64,000 nucleotides of DNA from Flavilitoribacter sp020436695 (GTDB lineage Bacteria; Bacteroidota; Bacteroidia; Chitinophagales; Saprospiraceae): the NCBI GenBank assembly GCA_041392665.1, contig JAWKLQ010000001.1, positions 1 to 64,000 on the forward strand, in the 5' to 3' direction. The translations under genes were made by a program, and so were the position numbers. Positions 54,522 through 63,087 of the stretch are shown here, in pieces (positions within the stretch are counted from its first letter, which is position 1; the number at the start of each line of letters is the position of its first letter). A model generated the notes under the pieces. The model was not told where the DNA came from. It did no database searches and worked only from the letters and a program-made list of their open reading frames with translations.

Positions 54522-55936
54522 GACTTTTGACTCCGAAATTTTTTAACCCCCAACAATAGTGTATCTAGATATAGGAGGTATCGCTCTGCAGAATGGCCAC
54601 TGATGCTTACTTCCGGATCTTTCGGTTGATGCGTAATTCCTTCCAATTGCTCCAAATAACGCTTCACCTCAGTGCGGTCAATAGTTGGACTGTTTTGCAG
54701 TTGAACAAAAAAATCTGAACTTATTTCCCGGTAATTAAAAATGCCAGGCATAGTAGACCAACTGGTATAACCGAAAATTACGGCCGGCTTGCCTCGCAGT
54801 ACCGATTCCCAGCAAGCAGTCCCGGTGATCGATACCGTGAAATCACAAATAGACTGAAGTTTTTGACTTGGGAAATGAACTGAAACCAGCCTAACCTTAG
54901 GGATACTTGCCAAGGTTTTATAGAAATGATAGGGCCTAAAGTTTATGTTAGGCTTTAGCGCTTTAGCAAAGGTAGAAATATGCTCTTTAACGTAAATTAC
55001 TGCTCCGTCCGGCAACTTATCCGACAGTAATTTTATCGATTTGGTCTGATTGACAAAGCTTGCCCCTAAAGGCATGGTGGTCTGTTCCGGTTGATAATGA
55101 AGCGGAAAGTAAATTTTCAGACTATTCTTTTCAGGTATGACTTCACTTACAAGTTTTTGATATTTATTGTACAGCCTAAATCGATACAGATGCCCTTGCT
55201 TTTGTCGAAGCCCGTCTGCTATCAACAGTTTTATATTGTGGAACTGACTATAATAATTCAAGAAAGAAAGAAAGGAGAAATCAATATTTTGAGCTTTCAT
55301 ATAGTTTGGCATATATGAACTCTCCATAGCACTGACTTTTTTTAAGATATTTTCGCTCTGCGGGTGCAAACCGGTTTTGTCTCCAATATCTATTGTACCA
55401 GGTGTTATCGTAAGATCCTTACTCAACAGGGGCAGTTCATAATTATCAGCTACTCCACGAGAATGCGTAAAAGTAGTAGCCCTGGTCATCAGTACTTTTA
55501 TTCCAAGATGCTTAGCCAGTTTGTACAGCATGTATTCCAGAACGGACTCCGGTTCTTTGAAAAACAATAGCAGATCAGGCCTCACTTCTGACAATGCTTT
55601 ATTGGCTAGGGAGAATTCCCAAAACACCCTATTCATGGATTCGATACTACCGTTCCCAAAACTGGGATACCTATCTGAAATGGGCAATACTTCTTCTAAG
55701 TCGGGGCCAATGACCTGCCTGAATAAACCTTCATCAAACGGAGCTTCCCATGTTGTGAAATCATTGAATGAAGCCATGGAATAATACCTGAGTTGCGGGT
55801 ATTTATCCAAAGTTCGCTGCCTGCCCGAACGGTGGGAAGCGATCCCTTTTACCTCAATCCCCATCTCATTAAGCTTAGTTATTAAATATTCCAGATATTG
55901 GACGGGTAGATTGATATAGGCTAAGAAAGCTGTCAT
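54518..55936 (-). CDS. KpsC/KpsS-like (capsule polysaccharide) glycosyltransferase
   Basis: A 472-residue GT-B-like protein. The C-terminal half has KIYFPLHYQPEQTTMPLGAS, VIYVKEHISTF and SICDFTVSITGTACWESVLR followed by GKPAVIFG, which match the Kdo transferase KpsC/KpsS domain (Caps_synth-type PF05159). Proteins of this kind act on nine- or eight-carbon acid sugars, and relatives next to pse or neu genes are candidate nonulosonic acid transferases. Its position 49 bases after pseI supports that it uses the CMP-activated sugar made by the next operon; this is an inference. It shares four bases with the sulfotransferase gene downstream. Confidence 0.78.
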   Translation of the reverse strand: MTAFLAYINLPVQYLEYLITKLNEMGIEVKGIASHRSGRQRTLDKYPQLRYYSMASFNDFTTWEAPFDEGLFRQVIGPDLEEVLPISDRYPSFGNGSIESMNRVFWEFSLANKALSEVRPDLLLFFKEPESVLEYMLYKLAKHLGIKVLMTRATTFTHSRGVADNYELPLLSKDLTITPGTIDIGDKTGLHPQSENILKKVSAMESSYMPNYMKAQNIDFSFLSFLNYYSQFHNIKLLIADGLRQKQGHLYRFRLYNKYQKLVSEVIPEKNSLKIYFPLHYQPEQTTMPLGASFVNQTKSIKLLSDKLPDGAVIYVKEHISTFAKALKPNINFRPYHFYKTLASIPKVRLVSVHFPSQKLQSICDFTVSITGTACWESVLRGKPAVIFGYTSWSTMPGIFNYREISSDFFVQLQNSPTIDRTEVKRYLEQLEGITHQPKDPEVSISGHSAERYLLYLDTLLLGVKKFRSQKS

Positions 55937-55985
55937 TATATAGGCTCACTGTTCTATTGTAGGTATCTAAGAAGCTGCCGCTCCC

Positions 55986-57029
55986 TCAATTACCGGTGAA
56001 AAGATTTTCTTGTAGAGGCTCGCCTTTTAGGAGATCTCTAACTGCTCTTTTTCCAATTACCTGATCATAAAACTTTGGATGCATACCAAAGCCAGGCCTT
56101 ATACTACGTACGTGATCTTCGGTAATCACATCTCCAGCCTTAATGTCCTTCACTACATAGAGCGAGCGGCTGAAATCTCTACCTTTAAGTTGCTTTTCTG
56201 TTAATGTATAATTTACCGTCCCGATCGCCTTTTCCGCTTCTCTTACCGCTTTCACCATTTCTGTAAATGATTGCTCGTCCATCGAAAAAGAAGCATCCGG
56301 CCCGCCAATGGAGCGGTTTAGAATAAAATGCTTTTCGATGATCTTAGCCCCCATTACAGTGGCGACTATCGGCGCCGTGCTCCCCATTGTATGGTCGGAT
56401 AAACCCGGGATCACCCCAAAACGCTCTTTAAAGTCTTTTACCATACTGATATTGGCTTCTTCGATGGGAGCTGGATAACTAGAGATACACTTCAGCAGAG
56501 CAATATCGTCATTACCCATTTTGCGACAGGCCTCCAAAGCCAGCTCAATATCCTCTGCACCGGCAATTCCGGTTGACAATATGATGGGTTTACCTTTGGA
56601 AGCAATATATTCGATCAGGGCCAGATCGGTGATTTCAAAAGATGCCACTTTGTAAGCCGGAACGTTTAGATCTTCCAGAAAGTCTACTGCCGTTTTATCA
56701 AACGGCGAAGAAAAACAGATCAGACCTTCCTCTGCTGCGGTCGCAAATAATTTATCGTGCCATTCCCAGGGCGTATATGCCTCCTGGTAGAGCGCATACA
56801 GGTTTTTTCCCTCCCATATCGTTCCTTTGATCGTAAAATCTTCTTTATCACTATCTATGGTCATGGTATCGGCCGTATAAGTCTGAAGCTTTATGGCATC
56901 AGCTCCGGCCCTTTTTGCCGCCTTGATGGTTTCCAGCGCAGTTTTCAGGCTACCATTGTGGTTGGCAGATAGTTCAGCTACAATTAAAACACTGGAATCC
57001 TCATTGATAATGAAATCACCGATCTTCAT
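55986..57029 (-). CDS. pseI: Pseudaminic acid synthase-like (NeuB family)
   Basis: A 347-residue protein from the ATG at 57029; a TTG at 57038 would add three residues. The NeuB barrel shows VAELSANHNGSLKTALETIK, DAIKLQTYTADTMTIDS and GLSDHTMGSTAPIVA. IEKHFILNRSIGGPDASFSM is at about 230-249, and the SAF (antifreeze-like) domain at about 280-347 contains SIRPGFGMHPKFYDQVIGKR, the pattern typical of PseI rather than NeuB or LegI. It condenses phosphoenolpyruvate with a 6-deoxy-diamino hexose to give the nonulosonic acid. It overlaps the PIG-L gene by 14 bases. Confidence 0.9.
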   Translation of the reverse strand: MKIGDFIINEDSSVLIVAELSANHNGSLKTALETIKAAKRAGADAIKLQTYTADTMTIDSDKEDFTIKGTIWEGKNLYALYQEAYTPWEWHDKLFATAAEEGLICFSSPFDKTAVDFLEDLNVPAYKVASFEITDLALIEYIASKGKPIILSTGIAGAEDIELALEACRKMGNDDIALLKCISSYPAPIEEANISMVKDFKERFGVIPGLSDHTMGSTAPIVATVMGAKIIEKHFILNRSIGGPDASFSMDEQSFTEMVKAVREAEKAIGTVNYTLTEKQLKGRDFSRSLYVVKDIKAGDVITEDHVRSIRPGFGMHPKFYDQVIGKRAVRDLLKGEPLQENLFTGN

Positions 57030-57741
57030 ATTTTTCAACTATTCGAATTATTTGAAATGCTTCAGCCAACTCAACCCCATTGGCTATCCCCCACATTCTG
57101 GCTCTGATCTCCAGGCTCCTAGGCGATCTGGGGTGAGGATATTCCCTTCTTTCGTATTCATATGCTTCCATAGCCTTTATTTTGGCTTCTAGGTCTTGCA
57201 TGGAAATTTGAATGAAAAAATTAGGGATAAACTGTTTTGGATCGCTTGATGCCCGCCATTCTGTGCCGGACATGGTCTCAAACGTCACTATGGTGTTAAC
57301 CGGCTCTTTTTCCATGGGCCGACAGGCCGTTATAACTGCTTCAAAAGTGCGCCTATGATCAATGTTCAGGTCACCACCATGATGGGTCAGAATAATATTG
57401 GGAAGAAATTCTTCTTTTTCCTTTTCAATGACCTTTATAATATCCAATAAGTCAACTCCATCAAACCGATTATCCGGAAACTGATAAATCCCAACGGATT
57501 CGTAGCCGATCTGTCGCCGGGCGTCTTCAATATTTTTCCTGTGATCCGCCAGCTCATTTTTCCACTTTTCCGTATCCCGTTGATTAGATCGGGAAGTTAT
57601 TCCTTCTCCGAGAATAATAGCCCTAGCTTGGCAGTTATATTCGACGATAAGCCTATGCATAGAAGCTCCCACACCCAGCACTTCATCATCAGGATGTGCT
57701 ACTACGACAAGTACTCGCTTATTTCGAAATGATTCTAACAT
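57016..57741 (-). CDS. PIG-L (LmbE-like) N-deacetylase in nonulosonic acid operon
   Basis: A 241-residue protein. VLVVVAHPDDEVLGVGASMH at about residues 10-29 is the canonical zinc motif AHPDDE. ILTHHGGDLNIDHRRTFEAV carries the second His pair. The family deacetylates N-acetyl sugars; in this operon it most likely removes one acetyl group from an intermediate or from the finished nonulosonic acid, leaving a free amine for the adjacent formyltransferase. This substrate assignment is inferred from gene order. It overlaps both neighbours by 14-23 bases. Confidence 0.87.
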   Translation of the reverse strand: MLESFRNKRVLVVVAHPDDEVLGVGASMHRLIVEYNCQARAIILGEGITSRSNQRDTEKWKNELADHRKNIEDARRQIGYESVGIYQFPDNRFDGVDLLDIIKVIEKEKEEFLPNIILTHHGGDLNIDHRRTFEAVITACRPMEKEPVNTIVTFETMSGTEWRASSDPKQFIPNFFIQISMQDLEAKIKAMEAYEYERREYPHPRSPRSLEIRARMWGIANGVELAEAFQIIRIVEKYEDR

Positions 57742-58396
57742 CAGCTATAATCGATTTATCAGATTTAAGAGAGGCCCGGCTAAATTCAAGCTTGAAATGT
57801 TCTGTCTCTATGAATGCCGGTGGGTAACCTTCACAATCCAGCATCCGAATAAAATCATATATTTCGTCAATGGATCTCAGACCAGCGATATTTCCGTCTT
57901 CAGGTTTTCTCCTCTTGAAGAGGACAACCTCCCCTCGTTGGTTTTGAGGCAGGGGGGTATTTTCAATGATCTGCGAGATCATCTTTTTGATAATTGCGGT
58001 GCTTCGTATAAATATCTCTTCCGCTGTCCCGTGCAAAGATAGAGGTGATTTCAGGTATATCAGCCCTGTATCTAAGCCCTCCGATACTCGTAAAGCACTG
58101 ATTTTTGTTTCTTCGTGGCCCCTCACTATCAAATTTTGCAGGGGACTCCCTCCTCTGCCATAAGGCAGATCGGTCATATGGAAAACAATGCATTCAAAAT
58201 TTGTATAGACCTCTTTCGGAATGATGTAAGACCAATGGGGAAAGAATATTTTTTCAATATTGTGCTGATGTAAAAGATCTACCTGGAGGTCTTTCTTGTC
58301 AGATATTAAAATCCATTTTTCAGATTGACGATGGGAAAGTTCTTCAAATAAGCTTTTATGCCAAGATTTAGAACTGGCCAGGCAAAATCTATTCAT
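57719..58396 (-). CDS. Sugar N-formyltransferase-like protein
   Basis: A 225-residue protein of the formyl_trans_N fold. CIVFHMTDLPYGRGGSPLQN replaces the usual N-x-H-P-S-x-L-P-x-x-R-G. The catalytic His is kept but the Asn is not obvious at its usual place, a feature I remember as shared by this subgroup. ISALRVSEGLDTGLIYLKSP supplies the catalytic Asp. It is shorter than methionyl-tRNA formyltransferase (about 315) and lacks its C-terminal domain, so a sugar amine is the likely acceptor, with N10-formyl-tetrahydrofolate as donor. It overlaps the PIG-L gene by 23 bases, so the pair is very likely to act in sequence. Confidence 0.8.
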   Translation of the reverse strand: MNRFCLASSKSWHKSLFEELSHRQSEKWILISDKKDLQVDLLHQHNIEKIFFPHWSYIIPKEVYTNFECIVFHMTDLPYGRGGSPLQNLIVRGHEETKISALRVSEGLDTGLIYLKSPLSLHGTAEEIFIRSTAIIKKMISQIIENTPLPQNQRGEVVLFKRRKPEDGNIAGLRSIDEIYDFIRMLDCEGYPPAFIETEHFKLEFSRASLKSDKSIIADVRIISK

Positions 58397-58399
58397 ATC

Positions 58400-59401
58400 C
58401 TATTGAAAATAAAAGGTTTTGACTTCAGGCTCCCTTCCTTCAGGTTCCCCAGACTCTATAAACCCCAAACTAGAGAATACCCTCAGCGATGGCAGATTTT
58501 GCGCTTTCACCACTGCCTTAAGCGGTCTAAACTTCTCGAAGTTAATGATCTGACTAATTAAAGACTTACCAATATTTTTTCCTCGATGATTTTTAGCCAC
58601 TGAATAGTCGATCAACCAGTATCCGTCGTCATAGTCTAAACGCACTTGGCCCACTGGCTCATCATCAAGTGAAAAAATAAAAATTTTGTTTTTTTCATCA
58701 GACAGCTTTTGCTGAAACCACGAATAGTGCTCCTGCCAGCTAATCTTCTCTGTATGTATAGCATTCCGTCGAACGCTTTCGTCGTTGACCCATTCATATA
58801 AAAGGGTGACATCATCTGCACACACTGACCGGTATCTGATCTTATGGGAAATATTTATCTTTGAATGTATAATGACATTCCTGTAATGTCCATCAATCTT
58901 ACAATGTTCTTTCAAAATCGCATCCCTGGTAAATCCGGCATTCTCCAAAGCAGTATAAATGCGGGGGCGAATATCATACGCATAAGTGTAGATCTTGTGA
59001 AAGTCGAGGCTAAAAAAAGCGGCCTTCTCTAAAAGTGCTAAGAACTTTTGCCAGTGAAATTCGAAGTGATCTTTCTCCAGGACCGTCTTCAGCACAAAAG
59101 AAATTTCAGCATTACCGTCTATCCAGTTTATGTGCACTAAACCGCCATAGCCGATACACCGGTCGTTTTCCAGATAAGAAAATAAAATTTGATCCGGCCT
59201 ATCATGATCAAATATCTTGCTGACTACAGTAGTAAAATAATGATCCTGGTCTTCCTTCGTCAGCGGTTTATTTTGACGGAGATGATAAAGCTGCTCATTG
59301 CGCCAACGCATGATATCATATCGATCCTCCATACGGATAGGAACGATAGTATATTTACCTGCTTCAAAAATCTGCTTTTTCAATACCTTGTAAGTCATCA
59401 T
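58400..59401 (-). CDS. Double-GNAT N-acetyltransferase, PseH-like
   Basis: A 333-residue protein with two GNAT domains. The first (about 15-170) has RWRNEQLYHLRQNKPLTKED, YSYLENDRCIGYGG-like content and AYDIRPRIYTALENAGF. The second (about 180-325) has VTLLYEWVNDESVRRNAIHT, FIFSLDDEPVGQVRLDY, the acetyl-CoA loop VAKNHRGKNIGKSLI and FSSLGFIESG. The second domain resembles the acetyltransferase often fused to PseG. One domain probably does the PseH reaction, acetylating the 4-amino group of the UDP-sugar. The function of the other is open. No PseG-type domain is present. Confidence 0.8.
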   Translation of the reverse strand: MMTYKVLKKQIFEAGKYTIVPIRMEDRYDIMRWRNEQLYHLRQNKPLTKEDQDHYFTTVVSKIFDHDRPDQILFSYLENDRCIGYGGLVHINWIDGNAEISFVLKTVLEKDHFEFHWQKFLALLEKAAFFSLDFHKIYTYAYDIRPRIYTALENAGFTRDAILKEHCKIDGHYRNVIIHSKINISHKIRYRSVCADDVTLLYEWVNDESVRRNAIHTEKISWQEHYSWFQQKLSDEKNKIFIFSLDDEPVGQVRLDYDDGYWLIDYSVAKNHRGKNIGKSLISQIINFEKFRPLKAVVKAQNLPSLRVFSSLGFIESGEPEGREPEVKTFYFQ

Positions 59402-59433
59402 ACACTATCGGGGAGCTATGTGAAAACCGGTTC

Positions 59434-60276
59434 CTAATTCGCTTCTAATACCTGAGCCGCTCTGCCTAGGTCGAGTCGATTTAATACCTGGATAGCTATC
59501 GCTTTTTCTTCCTCATAGTTTTGCCCTACCACCTTTTGAAAATTGTCCTCGTTGATCTCAAACAACCAGGGGGTACTATCATAGATGTTTTCCAATAAAG
59601 ACAAAGTACTCTGGCTCAATGACTCTTCCGGCCACCCTGCATATAATAATGACACTAGGGCAAAGTCAGATGGATAGTCTATAGTTAATCGAAGATCGCA
59701 GAGCCTGCTATCGTACTGGATTATTTGCTTGGTAAAAAGTGGAGACCTTTTTATAAATGCCGTCACATGCTCCTCATCCTCCTTATTCATCTGTCCGGTT
59801 TCAGCTGATTTACTCAGTGCGGCACGCTTTACGATCTCCAGGTTCATTCCTAACGGTAGGCCTTTGGTAGCAGTATAATCCACTTCGTTTGCTACATGCG
59901 CCTCGATAGTCTGGTCTAATACTTCAACATCCAAGAATGGATTATCACCGGTAAGCCGGACTATGTGGTCTGCCTTATATTGGTGGGCGACATTCAAAAA
60001 ACGACTAAATACATTGTGGTGACTGCCGCGGTAGTAATCAATATCTTCGGTACAAAGAAATTGTACTAATGGATCATCCCCCTTCTCCTCTGAAGTGGCA
60101 ACCACTGCATGGTCTATATATCTTGATCCCTTAAGGTTTTGGGTGATTCTTTGGATTAGGGGTTGACCATTCGGATAAGGTATAGGCATAAGGACTTTCC
60201 CGGGTAATCTGGTCGATGCCATCCGCGCCTGAATAACTGCAATTACGCTCAACTTAGCGTACGGTCCATCCTCCAT
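59434..60276 (-). CDS. CMP-sugar synthetase (SpsF/PseF-like cytidylyltransferase)
   Basis: A 280-residue protein. VIAVIQARMASTRLPGKVLM is the nucleotide-binding signature; DHIVRLTGDNPFLDVEVLDQ contains the metal-binding Asp. SpsF-type enzymes activate a nonulosonic acid with CTP and often replace classical PseF. The start is not fixed: ATG at 60276 overlaps the SDR gene by 23 bases, while a TTG at 60252, one base after the SDR stop, gives exactly the N-terminus of the family. About 60 C-terminal residues have little similarity to the catalytic part. Confidence 0.85.
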   Translation of the reverse strand: MEDGPYAKLSVIAVIQARMASTRLPGKVLMPIPYPNGQPLIQRITQNLKGSRYIDHAVVATSEEKGDDPLVQFLCTEDIDYYRGSHHNVFSRFLNVAHQYKADHIVRLTGDNPFLDVEVLDQTIEAHVANEVDYTATKGLPLGMNLEIVKRAALSKSAETGQMNKEDEEHVTAFIKRSPLFTKQIIQYDSRLCDLRLTIDYPSDFALVSLLYAGWPEESLSQSTLSLLENIYDSTPWLFEINEDNFQKVVGQNYEEEKAIAIQVLNRLDLGRAAQVLEAN

Positions 60277-61036
60277 CAACAACAAAATTTTGCCCCGTTA
60301 TATACCTTGCAGCATTCGACGCCAGAAATACAAATATACCAGCTAATTCATTTGGTTGACCAACTCGACCTAAAATGGTCTTTTCATCTAGTGCCTTCAC
60401 AAAATCCTTATACTGTTGTACTACAGCAGAAGGGAACGGCCCCGGGCTAACACAGTTTACCCGAATCTGTTTTGGGCCTAAAAAAGAGGAAAAATATTTG
60501 GTCAATTGGATCACACCAGCCTTAGCTGCTCCATAGTGGGGTGGGTTTATAAATGAAGGTGAGTTTTTGTAAACTTCAAAATCCGGTGCCACCATGCCGT
60601 ACATAGAACTCACATTAATAATGCTTGCCCCTTTGCTTAAAAAAGGCAGAACTTCCCGGATACATGTATATACACTGGCTAAAGTGCCTTCAAGCCCGAT
60701 CGCAAAGTCTGTATCATCCATTTGATCGGGAGAAGTACCTTTAAGGTAAAAAGCATTGTTGATCAAACAGTCTATTCTACCTTTTTGCTCAATGATCCAA
60801 CCGAACGCTTGCCGTAAAGAATTCGGATCGGAGATATCAGCCTGAAAAAAGTCGATATTTCCTCCGGAAATATCTTCCAAAAAGGCTTCCCTGTATTTTC
60901 GGTCACTTCTTCCTAAAACAATCACTTCTGCACCATAATAGCTTAAACTTTCACATATAGCCTGGCCCAGGTAACCGTAGCCGCCTGTGACGGCAATCAC
61001 CTTGTGTTTAACCGTAATGTCCAGTACTTCATTCAC
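60254..61036 (-). CDS. Short-chain dehydrogenase/reductase, PtmA-like
   Basis: A 260-residue SDR. I choose the GTG at 61036, which overlaps the stop of the aldo/keto reductase gene by the usual four bases (GTGA); a TTG at 61048 is less likely. VIAVTGGYGYLGQAICESLS is the NAD(P) loop, CLINNAFYLKG the NNAG-type motif, and SSMYGMVAPDF with HYGAAKAGVIQLTK the Ser-Tyr-Lys site. SDRs of this kind (PtmA) sit next to the CMP-sugar synthetase in Campylobacter-type nonulosonic acid loci; their reaction there is not settled. A redox or epimerising step on the sugar is inferred. Confidence 0.83.
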   Translation of the reverse strand: MNEVLDITVKHKVIAVTGGYGYLGQAICESLSYYGAEVIVLGRSDRKYREAFLEDISGGNIDFFQADISDPNSLRQAFGWIIEQKGRIDCLINNAFYLKGTSPDQMDDTDFAIGLEGTLASVYTCIREVLPFLSKGASIINVSSMYGMVAPDFEVYKNSPSFINPPHYGAAKAGVIQLTKYFSSFLGPKQIRVNCVSPGPFPSAVVQQYKDFVKALDEKTILGRVGQPNELAGIFVFLASNAARYITGQNFVVDGGWTVR

Positions 61037-61899
61037 GCAACAGGCCAATTATAGGGTAGTAAAACACCTTCATCAACTTTGTAGGTCCTTTCCTTTAGGT
61101 ACTGCGCTTTTTGATCATCAAACGGTTCCAGATTCTGTAGCAGTTGCTTTGCCGAAACCACTCCCAAGACAATTTTATCTATGTAGGGATTCTCTGCACA
61201 AAAGCTAATCAGAAACCTTGCTCTTTCCTTTTGGTCCGGAAATTGACCTGCTAGATCAGAAAGAAGGGCTTCCACACTGGAGAAGTATGGATCTAATTTT
61301 CCGGCCGACAAAAAAAACAGTCCTTGTAGAAAAGTCGATCGGGTATGGACTTCCACCCCCAAGTTCTTCAATTTGGAAAAATAGCGTTCAAATCTTCGGT
61401 CTAAGATATTATAGGGAACCTGCACAAGGTCCGGCACCATATCTTTTTCTAAAAGTGCTTCGAGCTCATTCGGTAGATAAATGGAATAACCAATCTTCCC
61501 GACCAAACCTTCCTCTCTCAGTTCCTTCAATTCCGTATAAAGGTTTGGATGAATTAGCAGATCCCGGGCCCTATGCGCGATATAAGCATATAATCGAGGC
61601 AGTCGAAGAGCTGAAAGGGATCTGGACAACTCATTCCGAAGGGTGGTCTTCTCCTGCATAATAATAAACTTTGAAACCACCTTGAATGCACTCAGATCAA
61701 ATGTTCCCAAGGCTGCTTCGCTACTTCCGTAAGCACTCGCCGTATCTAAGATGTCCATCCCGTATTTAGCAGCAGTCTCGAGAATTTTCCCCACCTCGAC
61801 TGTAGTCACCTTCCCGTGCTCGTTGCTAATACCATAATCAAGCCCGAATTGGACCGTGCCCAACGCCAGTTTTGAAGCATGCGCTTTAAGACGGTTCAT
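61033..61899 (-). CDS. Aldo/keto reductase in nonulosonic acid operon
   Basis: A 288-residue AKR-fold protein starting at the ATG at 61899 (a TTG at 61908 is less likely). LALGTVQFGLDYGISNEHGK, DILDTASAYGSSEAALG with the catalytic Asp and Tyr, and GKIGYSIYLPNELEALL are the family's motifs; the usual Lys lies in FKVVSKFIIM. Such reductases recur in pse-like clusters without a known reaction. It may reduce a keto sugar or a late intermediate. It overlaps pseC by 14 bases and the SDR gene by four. Confidence 0.83.
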   Translation of the reverse strand: MNRLKAHASKLALGTVQFGLDYGISNEHGKVTTVEVGKILETAAKYGMDILDTASAYGSSEAALGTFDLSAFKVVSKFIIMQEKTTLRNELSRSLSALRLPRLYAYIAHRARDLLIHPNLYTELKELREEGLVGKIGYSIYLPNELEALLEKDMVPDLVQVPYNILDRRFERYFSKLKNLGVEVHTRSTFLQGLFFLSAGKLDPYFSSVEALLSDLAGQFPDQKERARFLISFCAENPYIDKIVLGVVSAKQLLQNLEPFDDQKAQYLKERTYKVDEGVLLPYNWPVA

Positions 61900-63076
61900 A
61901 AAAAGCAAAGATCGTTTGAATCACGAATTTCTGTTCCTCTACAGATAGCCCTGGAAAAATGGGCAAACTAATACAGGATTTATAATACTGCTCCGCATGA
62001 GGCAAATCTCCCTCCCGCCAACCTCTATCACGATAGTAAGGCATTAAATGACAGGGGATATAATGAATTTGTGCAAAAATATTTTTTGCTCTCAAATGAT
62101 TGTAAAGTCCTAATCTGTTGTTTACTTCCAGTATATACAGGTGATATGCATGGCTTTTCATAAAACCGCTCTGCCCATTAACAAAAGGGGCCTTTTCAAA
62201 AGCCTTTTCGTATCTCTGGGCAATTTCATGGCGGCGGGTAATCCCGGCTTCAGCTCGTTGCAGTTGGCTTCGCCCCAACGCAGCCTGAATATCCGTTAAG
62301 CGGTAATTAAATCCCAGCAATTGCATCTCCATATACCAGCCTGGGTATTCCTCGGCATCCGTACCAGTGGCAAATGTGGTATCATTTTTATAGCATTCCT
62401 GCTTTTTGGTGATTCCATGCGTCCGAAGCATCAATAGCTTTTCGTATAATTCCCGACTATTCGTCGTAATCATACCTCCTTCTCCCGCAGCAATGTGCTT
62501 AACCGGGTGAAAAGAAAAGATGGCCAAATTGGCAAAATTGCCATTGCCACAACGTTGTTCCCGCCCTTGTTTATCCATAAAATAACCACCTGGGGCATGA
62601 CATGCATCTTCAATAATCCACATATCATAAGTATCAGCCAGTTTTCGGAAAGCCTCCAGATCGACGGCACGACCAGCAAAATCTACAGGAATGATGCCTT
62701 TATAAGTTCCTTTCGGAGCAGCTTCCAATAATTGGCGGACCTGATTGATATCCAGCAAATAAGTATTTGGATCGATGTCCGCAAATACTACTTCACCGCC
62801 ACAATAGCGCACACAATTGGCTGATGCGGCAAAAGTAATGGGGGTAGTGATCACCTTATCCCCAGGCTGTACTCCCAAAGCCAATGTACATAAATGAAGA
62901 GCAGCCGTGCCATTTGAAACGGCAACTGCATATGCTGCACCGACATAATCGGCAAAAGCTTCTTCAAATTCCGGGATCCGGGGCCCTTGCGTTAGATAAT
63001 CGGCATGCAGTGTTTGCACCACCGCCTCAATGTCTTCTTCCGTGATTTGCTGCCGACCGTATGGTATAGGGTTCAA
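61886..63076 (-). CDS. pseC: UDP-4-amino-4,6-dideoxy-N-acetyl-altrosamine transaminase
   Basis: A 396-residue PLP aminotransferase. IPYGRQQITEEDIEAVVQTL is the typical PseC opening, followed by SNGTAALHLCTLAL, TFAASANCVRYCGG and LAIFSFHPVKHIAAGEGG with the Schiff-base Lys193. PseC aminates the 4-keto product of PseB. It belongs to the DegT family but is clearly different from the enzyme at 27308. The start is a TTG at 63076; no ATG lies upstream in frame. It is separated from pseB by 11 bases. Confidence 0.93.
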   Translation of the reverse strand: MNPIPYGRQQITEEDIEAVVQTLHADYLTQGPRIPEFEEAFADYVGAAYAVAVSNGTAALHLCTLALGVQPGDKVITTPITFAASANCVRYCGGEVVFADIDPNTYLLDINQVRQLLEAAPKGTYKGIIPVDFAGRAVDLEAFRKLADTYDMWIIEDACHAPGGYFMDKQGREQRCGNGNFANLAIFSFHPVKHIAAGEGGMITTNSRELYEKLLMLRTHGITKKQECYKNDTTFATGTDAEEYPGWYMEMQLLGFNYRLTDIQAALGRSQLQRAEAGITRRHEIAQRYEKAFEKAPFVNGQSGFMKSHAYHLYILEVNNRLGLYNHLRAKNIFAQIHYIPCHLMPYYRDRGWREGDLPHAEQYYKSCISLPIFPGLSVEEQKFVIQTIFAFYEPS

Positions 63077-63087
63077 GTGTAATTTTT

